Below, one piece after another: positions 33,927 to 46,200 of a stretch of 64,000 bases of DNA; position 1 is the stretch's first letter; the number at the start of each line of letters is the position of its first letter. The position numbers and the translations under genes were made by a program. Source of the DNA: Phanerochaete sordida (lineage: Eukaryota; Basidiomycota; Agaricomycetes; Polyporales; Phanerochaetaceae); NCBI GenBank assembly GCA_019973155.2, contig BPQB01000041.1, forward strand, positions 124,001-188,000, given 5' to 3'. Below the pieces are notes generated by a model, which saw nothing but the letters and a program-made list of their open reading frames with translations, was not told the origin of the DNA and ran no database searches.

Positions 33927-36306
33927 CTACAAAGTTGAAGATGAGGAGCTTCCAAATGCGTCGCGCTTGGCTTCGGCATGTATGAAGGCTTCGCACTCCT
34001 TTCTGCTCTTGTCGACATCGACGAGATACAGGAAGATACAGCTGAACGTGCCTCTGCTGGCGCATCAGCATAGCGCTAGTTAGACCAAGAAGACATTGTA
34101 CGTACAGTCCAAACAAAAATGCGAAGGCCATCGAGTTGTTGTTCCCCGAGTCGGTAATGATCGCTGACGTGACGAACGGGCCTATGAACGCCGACGTCTT
34201 CCCAACCTAGATCGACCTGGTGAGCACACCGAACACGGCATCGGAGGACACGACAGCAAACTCACCACTGAGAACAGAGCGAAGAACAAGAACATCTGTG
34301 GCAGAGGCGACACCTCGCTGATCATCGTCTGGCTGTACGCGTACCATGGGCAGACCATAAGACCGTAGAACGCCTGGTATAGCCAGATTTCCCAGACGTG
34401 CTTGAACCCGAATTTATCGGTGTGCACGCCGATAAGGCCCCAGATCGTTAGGATCTGTCGCCGAGGTGAGCTAAATATCAAAGTGATAGAGGGGAGAGAG
34501 CGTACGATGATCCAGAAAACATTGAAGCATAACATCTATTTCAGAAAGGTGAGGGTGTAAATAGCATCGGAGGAAGGTTAGTTTACCTTCTTAGTCGAGA
34601 CGTTGAATCTCTTCTGGACAAGCCAGAATGCACTTGACAGAATAGATCAGCTAGTCGTTTAGGGCGATTAAAAGCAGAGCGTACTAAATTCCGACACCCT
34701 GGGCCACGATACCCACGATCAGGAGTAGAGTGAGCTGCAACGTCGAGTACGACACGACGCTATTCTGCAGAGTACCGATGACCGTGCTATGATCTGAGGT
34801 TAGAAGCCGTGTCTGGGTAAAACGGCCATGAATACGGACACCGTAGTGTTCAGGACGTCGCCCCTAGATCCTTGTTAGCGTGTCGTCAAACGTAAAACTC
34901 AGGGACAATATAACTTACATCAAGAAGTAGAAGATCAGATACAAGAACGTCTGCTTCAGCCGCAGACATTCTCGGAAAGCGACGTAGGTTTGCTTGAAGC
35001 CGACTGTCAGCAGGGACGTTCCGCGGGGGAGCGCCAAACCCGGCCGACGTTTTTCCAGGAAGAACCATGGCAAAGCGCATAGGACTAGTGCACGGCGATG
35101 TCAGTACGATTATATCTTGTTGGGAGATATAACATACGCCAAACCCCGCCAGAGAAGGCGATGAGGACGCTGAAGGCCTTCGTGTTGTTTTCGGTGCTCT
35201 CGTCCGATTTGAGGCCTTTCAGGATGCCAACCATTATCGCCAGGATAATGATCTCTCCTGCAGAGCAGACCGCGAAAGAGACGTTCGAGATCCGGTTGCG
35301 AGCAATCGACTCAAAGTCGGCATGCTCGTCGACGCTGCAAAGGAGTACATGAGCGAATGGAGAGTTCTTTGAATAAATTCAAACCTACGATTTTGTGCCA
35401 TCGTCGACGTCCGCGGCCGACTTCTTCACCTCTGGCAGGTCACGCGCCAGGCCAGGGAACGCAGCTGTCCAAAACGTCAAGGCACACTGCGCCAATTTAG
35501 CATCGCACTTCCATGTCCCCTCCAACACCGAAGAAGGTACACACCTGATAGGCTATGACTGACCGGGCGTCAAGATATCAGGAAGGCGTTCGGATAAGAG
35601 TGAGGTGGCCACATGCAACTCACGGCCCAAGATGTACAGCACTACGCCGGCCTGCCACTTCGATGGGTCCTCCACGGCCAGCCAGGCGAACGACACCGCG
35701 ACGGCGAGAATGGTGAAGAAAATCGTTATATTCGGCCTGTGCGGCAGTCCAGTGTCAGCAAAATGGGCGGTCTGAGAGGAGTTAGGAATATGCGAACCTC
35801 CAGGTTCCATAATCCGCCCAAGCCCCAATGAGCAGCAGGATGGCAGCCTGCAGAGCGAAGCTTATGCCGTTCGTGAGCAGAACGATGGAGCTGACTGCAC
35901 CAGAAAGGATGAAGTGTCAAATAAGCAGTCAGGTGAGACAGGAATAATCTTACTGTCTCGTACTTTCCCCAGAAACGGAAGGACGCAGCCTCCATCTCCA
36001 CAGGAAGCTGCGAATGGCGGCTGACTTGGGTCGTAGCCAGCCAGGAACAACAGGTTTTGGAACTGTGAGGGACCGAAGTTAAATCCAGAGAGCCCGTTAT
36101 TGCCCTGCAAACGCTATGAAGTTCAGTCCAGAATGCTAGACGGTGCAGCGTACGATATAGTAGATGTAGAAAGCCCACAGCTCGGTGCGCGTGGTCGTCC
36201 ACTGGGCCCGGCGAGGCTGATCGTCGCTCTCGAGCGTGGGCTCATCAAGCTGTGGCTTCCCCACGTCGATCTCGACGTCTCCGATGTCCTTGCCTGCGTC
36301 CGACAT
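33927..36306 (-). CDS. ATG22: Atg22-type vacuolar amino-acid effluxer
   Basis: Major-facilitator-type vacuolar membrane protein that exports amino acids released by autophagy. I joined 15 exons (complement): 36154-36306, 35954-36104, 35798-35894, 35624-35736, 35545-35558, 35389-35486, 35138-35334, 34919-35084, 34840-34863, 34685-34786, 34587-34632, 34506-34535, 34266-34454, 34106-34206, 33927-34053; 535 residues, normal for the family. Signature GNNGLSGFNFGPSQFQNLL near residue 52, then hydrophobic segments consistent with about 12 helices (for example IGAWADYGTWRPNITIFFTI, LTFWTAAFPGLARDLPEV, YQAFYGLMVCPWYAYSQTM). Exon 5 is a 14-nt microexon needed for ILGLIAYQCALTFW. Several donors are weak (GTTCGC, GTCCGT). 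It is head-to-head with MIC60. Confidence 0.94.
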
Positions 36307-36607
36307 GGCCGTCGTTCGCTAACCAGAGTCCGGTGGGGCCGTCCATGTGAAGACCGAAAACAATATTTGATCCTTCGCAGCGCTGAGCAAACGAGGGTGC
36401 ATATCCAAACCACAGGAGATGCCGAAAACGGCAGCCGGTTCCGGGCCTTTGGAAACGTGCCTGGATGCCAAATGCGGAACGGAACGGGGCTCTGAGGCAA
36501 GCGACCGCATTTGGTGCGTACGAGGGGTCTGGAGTCTGGTACTCACGAGATCGTCCGTCCCGCACCGTCAACGTTCCACTCAACGTCGTGCCCAGCGACG
36601 TGCTCCC
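36307..36607. other. Divergent promoter between ATG22 and MIC60
   Basis: 301 bp shared by two head-to-head genes; no other element recognised. Confidence 0.55.
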
Positions 36608-38716
36608 ATGTTTCGCGCGGCGAGACTCATTGGCTCGGGTCGGGGTGCGGTGAGGGTGCCTGTCCGTCGGGTGAGTTGCCAGCACACTTCCTCCGGAGCG
36701 CAACTCAACCTGTGAAAGCGGTTTGCGACGGAGGTCCCGCAGACACCGGCCCCGAAGAAGAAATCCGTCGTTCGACGTCTCGTACTATACACTGCAGGCG
36801 CGACAGCCACTTTCTACGTCGGCAGCGCGTTCGTCACTTTCTCTATCCCCCAATACCACGACTTCTTCGTCGAAAGTGTCCCCCTCGGTGCCTCGTTCAT
36901 TCAATACGCAGAAGACAATGACTGGGACACCCTTTCCGTCGAGAAAGTAATCGAGTCTGCTTCCAAAGGTGTTACCTACGTCCAGGGGTTCTTCACCAAG
37001 GAAGAGGCGGACAAGGTCGCTGAGCGCACGAAGGACGCCATCGAGCACACCAAGGAGGCGTCTTCGACCAAGCTGCAGTCTGTCAAGGATACTCTCAAGA
37101 CTACCGTCCAGAAGGCGACAGACGGAGGCAAGAAGGTTGCTATTGCCAAGCACCAGGCCGCCCAGTTCTCGGAGGGTGTCGAAGACCTCGTGCGACGCGC
37201 CGAGGATGCGATTGCCGGAAAAGCTCCCGTCCCGAAGCCCGACGTGCCAACGACGCCTGACCAGCCTGAAGCGGTCCCCCAGGAAGTTTCCACCTCTGCC
37301 GCAGAGACCACCACGTCCACCAGCAAGAGCGTGTACAATGCCCCGCTTCCCATTGGCTTTGAGCCGCCTCCGGGCTACTCCAAGCCTGCGCCGCCTGAGC
37401 CCGCACCGAAGGAGAAGGCGGCACCGACGAAGGGCGACACGACTCCGCCGGCCCCTGCCCCTGATCCCCTTCCCCTCGTCGCCCCCGCTGTCCGCGAATT
37501 TGCCGCGTCCGAACCCATCATTGCTCAGCTCGCGACTGTCATCGACGACCTGGCTTCTTACTTGAATGCGAGCCCGACTGCGTCTGAGAAGGCCCGTGAT
37601 GTGCTTGACGTGGCTCAGATCGACCTCAAGCAGCTCGCGACGCGTATCGAGCAGGTCAAGGAGGATGAGCGCAAGAACCTCGAGGCGAAGCTCGACGAGC
37701 AGACGCGCGAGTACACCCTCAAGCTCCTAGAGATGGAGATGGAGGCGCAGGACAGGATGGACAGCCAAGAGGAGGGCTTCCGCAAGTTCTTTGAGGAGGA
37801 GAAGGGCAAGTTTGTCCAGGCGTACCGCGAGAAGCTCAACCGGGAGCTTCAGACTCAGAGTGAGATCATCAACGAGCGGTGCGTGGCATTTTCAGTAAGA
37901 TAGGACGCTACTAATGTTCCCACAGTCTCAAGGAGGAGGTTATCGCTCAGGGTATCGAGATGCAGCGCCGCTGGATTCGTGAGATCAAGATGCGCGTCGA
38001 GCAGGAGCGTGGTGGCCGTCTCGCAAAACTTGATGAGCTCTCCACCAGTCTGAAGCGTCTGGAGCGCATTGCCCTCGACAACTCCGCGTATCTCGACGAG
38101 AACCTCCGCGTGCACGCGCTCTGGTCCGCCATCCGCGCGTTCAACCACGCCGTGGACGCGCCCGTGCGCAAGCCGTTCCGCGACGAGCTCCGCGTGCTCC
38201 GTCATATCGCTGCTGCGCGTGAGGACCCCGTCGTCGTCGCTGCTCTCGACACGCTCGACGCGACGGAGACCCCCGACATCGGCGTCGAGCCGCTGGGCGA
38301 CCTCACGATATGGTTCACGACCTCGGTCGCGCCGAAGGTCGCGACGGTCGCGATGGTGCCCGACCAGAACGCGGGCGTGCTCTCGCACCTCGCGTCCCAC
38401 TTCCTGTCGTCGTTCACCTTCAAGCGCCAGGGCCTCGTCCCCGGAGACGACGTCCTCAGCGTGCTTGCGCGCGCCGAGTACTACATGAACGAGAAGGACC
38501 TCGACGCTGCGGCTCGCGAGCTCAACCAGCTCAAGGGCACGGCGAAGGTCCTCCTTTCTGACTGGTTGAACGCTGCGCGGAGACGACTGGAGGTCCAACA
38601 GGCTCTCGAGGTCAGTACCTTTCGGCTCGGTAGATTAACACTAGGCTCATCCATCAATTTCGCAGGTGGTGGAAACACAAGCCACCCTGGCTTCTCTCCT
38701 TGTCGCTCAGGATTAG
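36608..38716 (+). CDS. MIC60: Mitofilin, MICOS complex core subunit Mic60
   Basis: Inner mitochondrial membrane protein that shapes crista junctions. Exons 36608-36670, 36719-37878, 37926-38610, 38666-38716, 652 residues. A basic amphipathic presequence (MFRAARLIGSGRGAVRVPVR) is split by intron 1 and followed by one transmembrane segment at about 41-62 (RLVLYTAGATATFYVGSAFV). A Pro/Ala-rich linker leads to a long coiled coil (about 290-420; KQLATRIEQVKEDERKNLEA, LKLLEMEMEAQDRMD) and the conserved mitofilin C-terminal domain (RVHALWSAIRAFNHAVDAP; GDDVLSVLARAEYYMNEKDL; AARELNQLKGTAKVLLSDWL). Length and order match the family. The last exon encodes only 16 residues. Confidence 0.95.
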
Positions 38717-38879
38717 CTACGCTCGTTTGTTACCCCAAAATCCTAATGGACAGCGTTAGATGCTAGATCTCGTCTCTGGTCAGAGGGGTTCATTAATATT
38801 TTGTGATTTATGACATCGCCGGTATACCAGACAGCGATCCACCAGGGTATGCAGCCATCGTGCGCGTTCGCAGATCAGG

Positions 38880-39734
38880 TTATGGAATCCACTGCTGCAC
38901 AGCACGCAACATCTGCTCTCTCGCGTCGGGGTCGACCCAGAAGTGATTCGCGCCCTCGATTCTGAGGATCTGCAGGCGGGCCTTGCCTTCGCCGTCATTT
39001 TCGCGGCGAAGGCCTTCCACCCAGTCGTCGTAGCTCTGTGCGCCGGTAAACTCGTCGTGGTCGCCGTAGACCACAAGCACGTTCGCACGCGGGTCGCGCG
39101 CGAGCGCGTCTAGCGCGGCGGTGTAGTGCCGCCCCCGGAAGGCGGTGAGCCATGCACGGGGGCCGAGCGGGTACGAGAGCAGGATGTGCGTGACCTTGAC
39201 TTGGGACGAGGGCGGTGGGGGCGGGAAGAGCGAGGCGACGAGCGCGCCGTGGGAATAGCCCTGGGGCACGCGTTAGGTGCAGACGAATGTGGCAAGGGAA
39301 GGCGTACGGCGATGACGAGGGACGTGAGGCCCGGCAGCTGCGCCGCCGCCCAAGACGCGAGCTCCTCGAGGTCGCGCGCCTCCTGCGTACCCGTGAGGGA
39401 CGGCCAGCCGGTCGACTGGCCGACGCCACGCGAGTTGTAGCGCAGCACGCAGTAGCCTGCGCGCGACAGTGGGGCCTTGAGCGCGTGCAACACTCTACGG
39501 GGTGCACGGGCGTCGGACGGGGCGCATATGTATGAGAGTGATGCTTCTTCAGCGTACGAGAGCGACGCACGGGTCATCCATCCGCCCGCCCAGCCATGAC
39601 CACGGGTGCAAGCAGATTGCCAGCTTCGAGAGCGGCGATGAGAGGGTTTCTGGGGGAAGACTCAGAGAGACCTCCAGCTTCAGTCCGGAGGGTAGGACAA
39701 TCTGCTCGTGTGAGAATGCACGTAGCGTAGACAT
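38880..39734 (-). CDS. Alpha/beta hydrolase
   Basis: Serine hydrolase of the alpha/beta fold. Exons (complement): 39571-39734, 39308-39494, 38880-39260, 243 residues. Order of motifs: LAICLHPWSWLGGRMDDP (oxyanion region), GYCVLRYNSRGVGQSTGWPS, nucleophile elbow GYSHG (Ser at about residue 120), acid in NVLVVYGDHDEFTG and histidine in IEGANHFWVDP. The set Ser, Asp, His appears complete. It resembles the fungal group related to bacterial dienelactone-type or YbgA-like short hydrolases acting on unknown substrates. The start is the first ATG; an open frame extends upstream without Met. It is convergent with MIC60 and head-to-head with CTF8, about 220 bp apart. Confidence 0.88.
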
Positions 39735-39957
39735 AGTGCTGAATGAACTCGGTGATTGGATAGCCAAAGGAGTCTAAACGTGGTACATAGAGTGCCTGTC
39801 AAGGGTAGTGTAGCCTTCCGTCAAGGAGCAGGAGGCAAGAAAGTCGACGCGCGCTCGCGACCTTGACGCGTCTCATTTCACCATCCACCACGACGCGACC
39901 CAACACAACCTCCACCCACTCAACAGTCACGTCGACATTGTGCACATACTCGTTGAC

Positions 39958-40445
39958 ATGATCATCCCAATCAACGTCAATATTGCTGGGCCGTCAACAC
40001 GGTCTCTCCCACCCACATTCGCGCAGTATGGGACAGACGAAGTGGTGCTGGTCGAGCTGCAGGGGGCGTTGGAAGTCGAGGGTAGTTCAGAAGGACAGTT
40101 CGTGGGGAAGCTGACGGTGGACAGCGATTCGGTGAGCATATAACGCGTTCTCTCCGGTATACTGAGTATCGACGCGTCGGTGCATAGAAAAAGCCGACAC
40201 TCCGCATTGGCCACCACCTCCTCGAGGGAAAGCTTGTAAACCTAAACAAGCCTTTCGCCGTCATGCACAAGCAGGCAAGACCTGAAGATGTTGAGCAAGA
40301 GTCGGACAGGAACTCACCGTTTGCAACCGAATCAAGCACGCCGCCGCAGTGGGATATTATTGCGGTGGTAAAGCGGAAGATGGTGTTTGCGAAGAGACCT
40401 ATGCCCATCGTCGGAAGGCCTGTGACGACAGAACCACCAGTATAG
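39958..40445 (+). CDS. CTF8: Ctf8, subunit of the Ctf18 alternative clamp loader
   Basis: Small subunit that pairs with Dcc1 and Ctf18-RFC in sister-chromatid cohesion and PCNA loading. Exons 39958-40131 and 40188-40445, 143 residues. The family signature LRIGHHLLEGKLVNLNKPFA is complete after splicing, preceded by VVLVELQGALEVEG and followed by the C-terminal strand WDIIAVVKRKMVFAKRPMPI. Length is typical. It shares a promoter interval of about 220 bp with the divergent hydrolase gene. Confidence 0.93.
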
Positions 40446-41114
40446 AGCTGAACACTTGCTACCCACCCTCATCCCTTCACGGCCTGACGAGTTCCATTGT
40501 ACCACCACCGCGCTCTGTAATCTACACCCACTGCTTGCAGCCTATCGCTCTTGATTCACACTGGAGATTTGCTGGAAGGCAGCATTCATTCGAAACGTAT
40601 GGAAGAACAGGGAGGTATGTAGTTCTCTACCGATGCCAGACATACTCCTTCCCGCCCTCTCCAGTCCATTCATGAGTATCAGCCGAAGCGACACCTCCAG
40701 ACCGCAGAGAGACGAGTTAAAGCGGAGAGAGCCCAAGCAGAAGCAGAAGAACAGCGCAGAGCCCGTGAGCCAAACGCCGGGGTTGCTCTAGGAGACTGGA
40801 ACGCGGACAAGGAGACGGAGAGCGACCCACAAGCCCGAACTTTTGTGTCTCCAGGGATTTGTTCAAAGCTTTCCTGAACGGCCGTCGCGCAAATTTATGG
40901 GCGGGCGGGCAGCGCCTATTAGGTAATGCGTTCCCACGTTTCCCCGGCCAGCGTCATGATCATGGGATTCACGCGCGTGTCCAGGCGCGCTCCGAACTCA
41001 CAAGTAGCCGGACAACGTCCACGACGACGAGCAACCACCCTCTCGCGTCCTGCTCTGACCTTTCCACCGTCGCCCACACTAGCCGCACCGTGACTACCAA
41101 ACAGCCCGGCCAAT
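40446..41114. other. Intergenic, 669 bp, with a possible gene remnant
   Basis: Mostly featureless, but two stretches look exonic: 40539-40613 (HWRFAGRQHSFETYGRTG) ends at a GTATGT donor and 40664 follows a CTCCAG acceptor; joined in phase they continue with a Lys/Arg/Gln-rich segment to a stop near 40790. I find no start codon for them and do not recognise a family, so this could be a small gene with an unfound first exon or a relic. Confidence 0.3.
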
Positions 41115-43267
41115 ATGTCGCAGAAGAACGAGCTCTCGCTCGCCCGCATCGAAGACTGCACGCTCGGCGTAGCCGCGTCTCTGCCGGACATCCCTGCGTT
41201 GAACCGCCTCGTCACTTGCGTGGCAAGTGCTGGTGGCAAAGAGTTCAGTGAACCAGTCGCCTCTGCTCTCACAGAGTCACTCATCCTGTCATCGCGCGCA
41301 GCAAGTTCCTCGCGGTGAGTATCTCCGGATCCCCTGTTCCATACCGCTTGGTACTCATCGAAGTACGGTTCTGTAGATTGTTCAATATACGCTGAAGATT
41401 GTAGCCCAGTTCCTTGCATGGCGCGCCCAGCTGCAGCACAGTGCAGGCAGAAGGCCCGCTCCTACCAGTGTGACCGCTCCCTCCCTGACCAAGCTGGCGG
41501 GGATTATCTCCGACGCGCGGATGGTACACAACATCACTGGTATGCCGTCGCGCACTGCAGTGACCTCAAATCTGACCGCGATTTGCAGGTACCTTGTCCA
41601 TGCTGCGGTGGCTCAAGCTCATTGAGTCTACGCCGTACAAGACGCGCCGGCTACGTACCATCGAGCGACTTCAGGGGTGGTCCATCCTCCTCTACTTCCC
41701 CATCGAGCATATCACCTACCTCATCGGTCACGAAGTTGTGCCCGCGCAGTGGTCGTTTAGCCTCCCATTCGCCTCCAAGGGCGCTGGTGAGAAAGCCAGC
41801 CCGTGGACCTTCAACGTTCCTGTCGGCCCGCTTGTCAAGTTCTCAATGGCCCTTTGGGGCCTATACACTGCCCTCCAGCTTGCGCACTACCGAGAGGACT
41901 TGAAAGGCCTTGCGCAAGACGAGGCGAACATTAGCAAGACCAAGGTTAGCTTGGCGGTTTGACAATGACTGCGGCTGCTTACCATGTTTCAGACCCCTGC
42001 AACGAAGCAGAAGCTGGCTGAGATCAGGCGTAAACGCAACCTCATCATGGGCGAGACCGTTGGTCAGCTCTGTAACCTCCCGCTTGCCATCCATTGGTGC
42101 GTGTCTTCCTCTATCTTGATTTCGGCCGATAAATGTGGTCACTGTGCGCCCATACATTCCCTCCAATTCCCGGGCTGTTGCCGTAACATGACCTGCATGA
42201 CCCTCTGTCTGCTGGTGGTGGAGAGCATGTTACCAAATTGCTGGACGAAGCAAGGCACCTCATTCCGATGGCTTTGCGCTGGGCTGTGCGGATGTTCCAC
42301 GGGGAATTTCCTTCGACTTCGCACATCCTTCTTCCTTCCTCAAGCGGCATCTGGGCTCTTGCGCGTCGCGCCTTTGTATTGGGCGCCTGGCCGTTGGCTG
42401 TGCTCTGCGGCGCGCGCGCAGCCGGCGTGGATGTGGCCTAGCTCACAAAGCTTGCCGGTGGTGCCATCGTGGCCTGCGCGTTTTTCGATATCGTGGAAGG
42501 GTCCGCTCCCCGTATTAGCGAGGCGATGCGAGTTCTACCGCTATGTATGCGGAGAACACGCTCTGGCCACTCTTTAGTGGCCGATAGCAGCAGCGTACCT
42601 GGCTGATCCATGCCTGCGCCCACATACGGGTGACGGCAGATCAGTCAGCAGGGCGGTCGAGCGGCGGGGGCGGCGCCACGAACCTTGTACGCTGGGGTGC
42701 GAAGCCGCGCGCGCAGTCGTCCATTGTCTTGCCGTGCGCCCGTGTCCTTGCATGTCCCACGTTTTGCATTCAGGGCTCGGCGGAGGCCCCCGCTTACTCG
42801 ACTGGACCACCTCAGTGGTGCGAAAGCACCGCTGGGTCGTGCACTTTCGCATTGCAGCCTCACGTATTTCTCTCCTCCACCACGCATTTCCACCTTTACG
42901 TCCTCGCCTTGTGACCCTTCTCATTGACCTCAATGCTGCCCTGCAATTTGCCTGGTTCTCGACGCTGACACGTCTACCTTTACAGGGGCACCGGCAGCAC
43001 GCTGATTAAGAGCGATGTGAGTGAGGCCTTTCCGCGCTGCACGCCGTACTGACGCTTCGCCCTCAGCTTGTCGTCAATCTCTTGAACTTGACCGCGAACC
43101 TGGCGGGCTTCAGGTCGATATGGATATCAAACGAGCCGCACGCGAAGACAGCCGATGAGGCACCCGCCACGATTTCTGAGAAATCGGCTATCAAGTCTCA
43201 GGACACAGTGACGGACCCCGACATCACTGCACCTCTTGGTCTGGACGCTGGTCTTGACGAGATTTAG
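41115..43267 (+). CDS. PEX11: Pex11-type peroxisomal membrane proliferation factor
   Basis: Peroxisomal membrane protein that tubulates and divides peroxisomes. Exons 41115-41242, 41302-41314, 41377-41539, 41589-41944, 41993-42096, 42986-43016, 43067-43267 join in phase to 331 residues. Family blocks: LNRLVTCVASAGGKDKFLA, IVQYTLKIVAQFLAWRAQLQ, KLAGIISDARMVHNITG, LSMLRWLKLIES, LQGWSILLYFPIEHITYL, LWGLYTALQLAHYRED, KLAEIRRKRNLIMGETVGQL, LPLAIHWGTGS and LVVNLLNLTANLAGFRSIW. Exon 2 is a 13-nt microexon giving DKFLA. Intron 5 (42097-42985) is 889 bp against about 50 bp for its neighbours. The placement of exons 6-7 is supported by phase and by the conserved final helix. Confidence 0.87.
42097..42985 (+). 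other. PEX11: Oversized intron of PEX11
   Basis: 889 bp with a normal donor (GTGCGT) and acceptor (TTTACAG) and a branch-point-like GCTGACA about 22 bp before the acceptor. Nearly all other introns in the window are 45-70 bp. It holds only unrecognisable open frames; no inverted terminal repeats were spotted. Confidence 0.75.
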
Positions 43268-46200
43268 GGAAAAGACAGCGTAGCTGTGGTGCGTTGCCCA
43301 TGTGCCGCTACACGTTGCTGCGTCTTACGGTATATCCAGATGTACATATTTCTAGTGAAGTGGACAACGAACGGTCTATATTGTATGCTTGCTTTCTTAC
43401 TGCATCGGTGAATGGAATGACTTGCTCTCGATGATTATGGACATCTGGATATCCTCACACCAAGGTCTCATCTCCGCCTTCATTCGCACCTAAATCTCGA
43501 ACTCCAGATATCCTCCTCTCCGGTGTATAAGCCCCGCGGCCTGTCGTGGCCAACGTCCTGACAGCTGTCGGTCTTGCCCCTCTCGTTCTACTCGCACACG
43601 AGTTCACTGCTGGCAGTTCTCACGCACGTCGCCCCGGCCATCTCCCTGATCATCCGCGGACAGCATCGAGCCCCATGACCAGCGGCACGCCGCCGCCTCG
43701 AGCCCGCGCTGCCATTCGCAATGCATCGCGCCATCGATCCCGAGGCCGCCCCGCATGCGGCAGGCCACGACGCGCGGGAACGCCGCGGGGCGGCGCGCAC
43801 CGGCTTCTCACGCGATCGCGCTGCCCCGGCCTCGCGGTGGACCCACAGCGAGGCTATCAGCGCGCGGATGGCAGGATCGGCAGGGCGCGCGGGCGTAGAG
43901 CGGTCTGTGGTGCGTAACTACCAAGTTGTGCTCGCGCCGTTCCCAAGGCTCCGGCGCGGCGCGTGTCCGTGCACCACGGACGCAGGGGTGATCGGATATT
44001 GAGGAGCCCCGCGATGCTTGGCCTTCACTGCGAAGTGCACGGGAGGACAGAGTTTCGCGGCGGGTGCCCCTCGGAAGGGCTTGCGAACACTACACCTTCC
44101 CAATCGGGAAGGGGCGCGCCCGCCCGGAGTCGAGCGTGGTGGCGGCGGGATGCGGTGCAAGGAATCGAAGTGGGCAAAATTTGCGCGAGATCTTCTTCTT
44201 TTTCATCTGTCCGCCTCATCTTTCGTGTTATCGAGCATGTGCGGTGCCCGTCATGTGCACTTCATCTCTGCAAAATTTCAGGTCGGATGGAGGGGCAGGT
44301 GAATGTGAAAACACGGCAGGGACAGACTCAAGTTTCTTGCGTGCTCCGCATGAGAAAAAGAACACAGGACCGGGGCGAGCAGCTCCCGTGTTTCCCTCTC
44401 GCCTCCTCGGCAGCTCGTACACCCAGCTGCAGCGCGCAAGACGCAGCGCCATGCTGCGCGGTGCGAGGCTCGCAGCCGAGTACGACGGCGCGTAGCTCTA
44501 TTGGCGCGCCGCCGCGTCTTCGCCTGACGTGGCACTGATAATCCGATTCGCGCCCCTCGCGGGTGGGGCCTGCGCCGCACATATCGAGACGAGGCGGTGT
44601 GCACGCGTGCGGACATAGAGCCCGCGCGACCAGCGTCCGGCGGCGCAGCGGGCCTGGGCGGCTTGTGGCTGGCAGCGGCGCGGACATGAGACCACGTTCG
44701 AGGGCGGCGGTGGATGTGCCTCGCTGTTCGAGAAAGGCGGGCTGTGCAGAAGCGTGCGGTCGCGCGCGGAAAGAGGGTCTCGAAGGGCGGCATTCTTCGG
44801 CCTAGGGTGTATGTGAGAATGCCCGGCCTTAGGTCGCGCAGAGAGCTGTGCGTGTTGCTGTTGTATTTATTGAACATAAGGCACCATGCTATGTACTGAG
44901 GACAAAAAGTGAGCGGTGCTGCATAGGGAGCCTGGTACGATGCAGAATACAAGCATACCTTGTCTTTGTTGTTTCGACATCAGTTGATAACGCGATCAGA
45001 CGCGTCGATACACGCTTCTTCGACGTTGGTAAAGGGTTCTAGCTGCGAGGCGGTGCGGTACAACGTGTAAAGGCTGTCGCGGTGTGGATCGCGACGCGCC
45101 GAGTCGGTGCACGAACCATGCTCTCGTCGTGTATGGCGTGCCCTGTACCGATTACATGCGTACAGGGACCCTATATGCGTGTTCTCGAAGCCTAGAGGCA
45201 GTGTTCGGTTCGATTTATTGCAGGCGTGGTGAGCGGTATATGCAGATAAGCCTGCATTCATTCTGGAGGAAACCACTGGTCAAGTTGGGGTTGAATGGAC
45301 GATGGATCATTCTTTGAAGCAAACTTTAAACCTAGGTCCGACTGTATTTTCTGCACGAGTATGGTGTATGTAAATCCGAGGAAGCACTGTGAAGGAGTGG
45401 CTGTATCACCTTCTACTCATGCACGGCCGCTAGGATGCTCCCAATTAGCGCGCAGCCCGTTCAGTCAAAGGCTTTGAAGATTGATATCAAGATGGGTACC
45501 TGGGTCAGCAGGTGTGCGGCATAGCAAACAGAATAATTCAGAGCCTTGAGCTCCGGCAACACGTGAAGACCTTCAGCCTTGTGGGCAGTGCAAACACCGA
45601 GGTGGTCGAGGAGGCAGACACAACGTCCGTCGAAGGATGCTGTAGAGCGACGCGTGGCGTTACGTACCCAGCTTGCAGGATCACGGCCGTCATGCTGTCG
45701 GGACCGGTAAGCTCGCATCTATCATAGGTTGTACTAGTCTAAATTTCGTCATGACTGCATGTGAACACATTTCATCGGTTGCCCCCGAATGAATACATAC
45801 CAGATACTTAATCCTGATACTGCGCAAGAAATTTGGTTTCGAACGCCACGCGCTGCCTGGGCAACCGCAAATCCTAAAGCAGAGATGACGTGCGTAGAGC
45901 GGATTGCTTCACCTGCTGGCAAGCAAGCTCTGGCGCGACTCCGACGCACGAAGCGAGGAGGAAACGCACTTTCGATACACGTGTATACCGCCGCCAACGG
46001 GGATCGCTGAAGACGCCGCCGCCGCCCGCTATCAATCGACAAGAATGTGATCGTACCGCCTCCATGTCCCGCCCAATGTCTCCGACGCCGCGATGCGTGG
46101 TTGACGGATGACGGGAAGGCCGTTCATCAGGGCGTGCCGACGGAGCAGCGGTAAAACGGCTCTTAGGCGCCGAATCTGCAAGCGAGGAGTCAACTACGGG

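Noticed and set aside
41984..42577. 197-codon frame inside the long PEX11 intron
   Set aside because: Begins in the preceding exon's other frame, is Trp/Cys/Ser-rich and matches no family I know; not called as a gene.
45461..45718. 85-codon minus-strand frame with DGRCVCLLDHLGVCTAH
   Set aside because: Looks protein-like, but the obvious upstream exon would need a 28-bp intron and the phase does not match; kept only as a possible relic.
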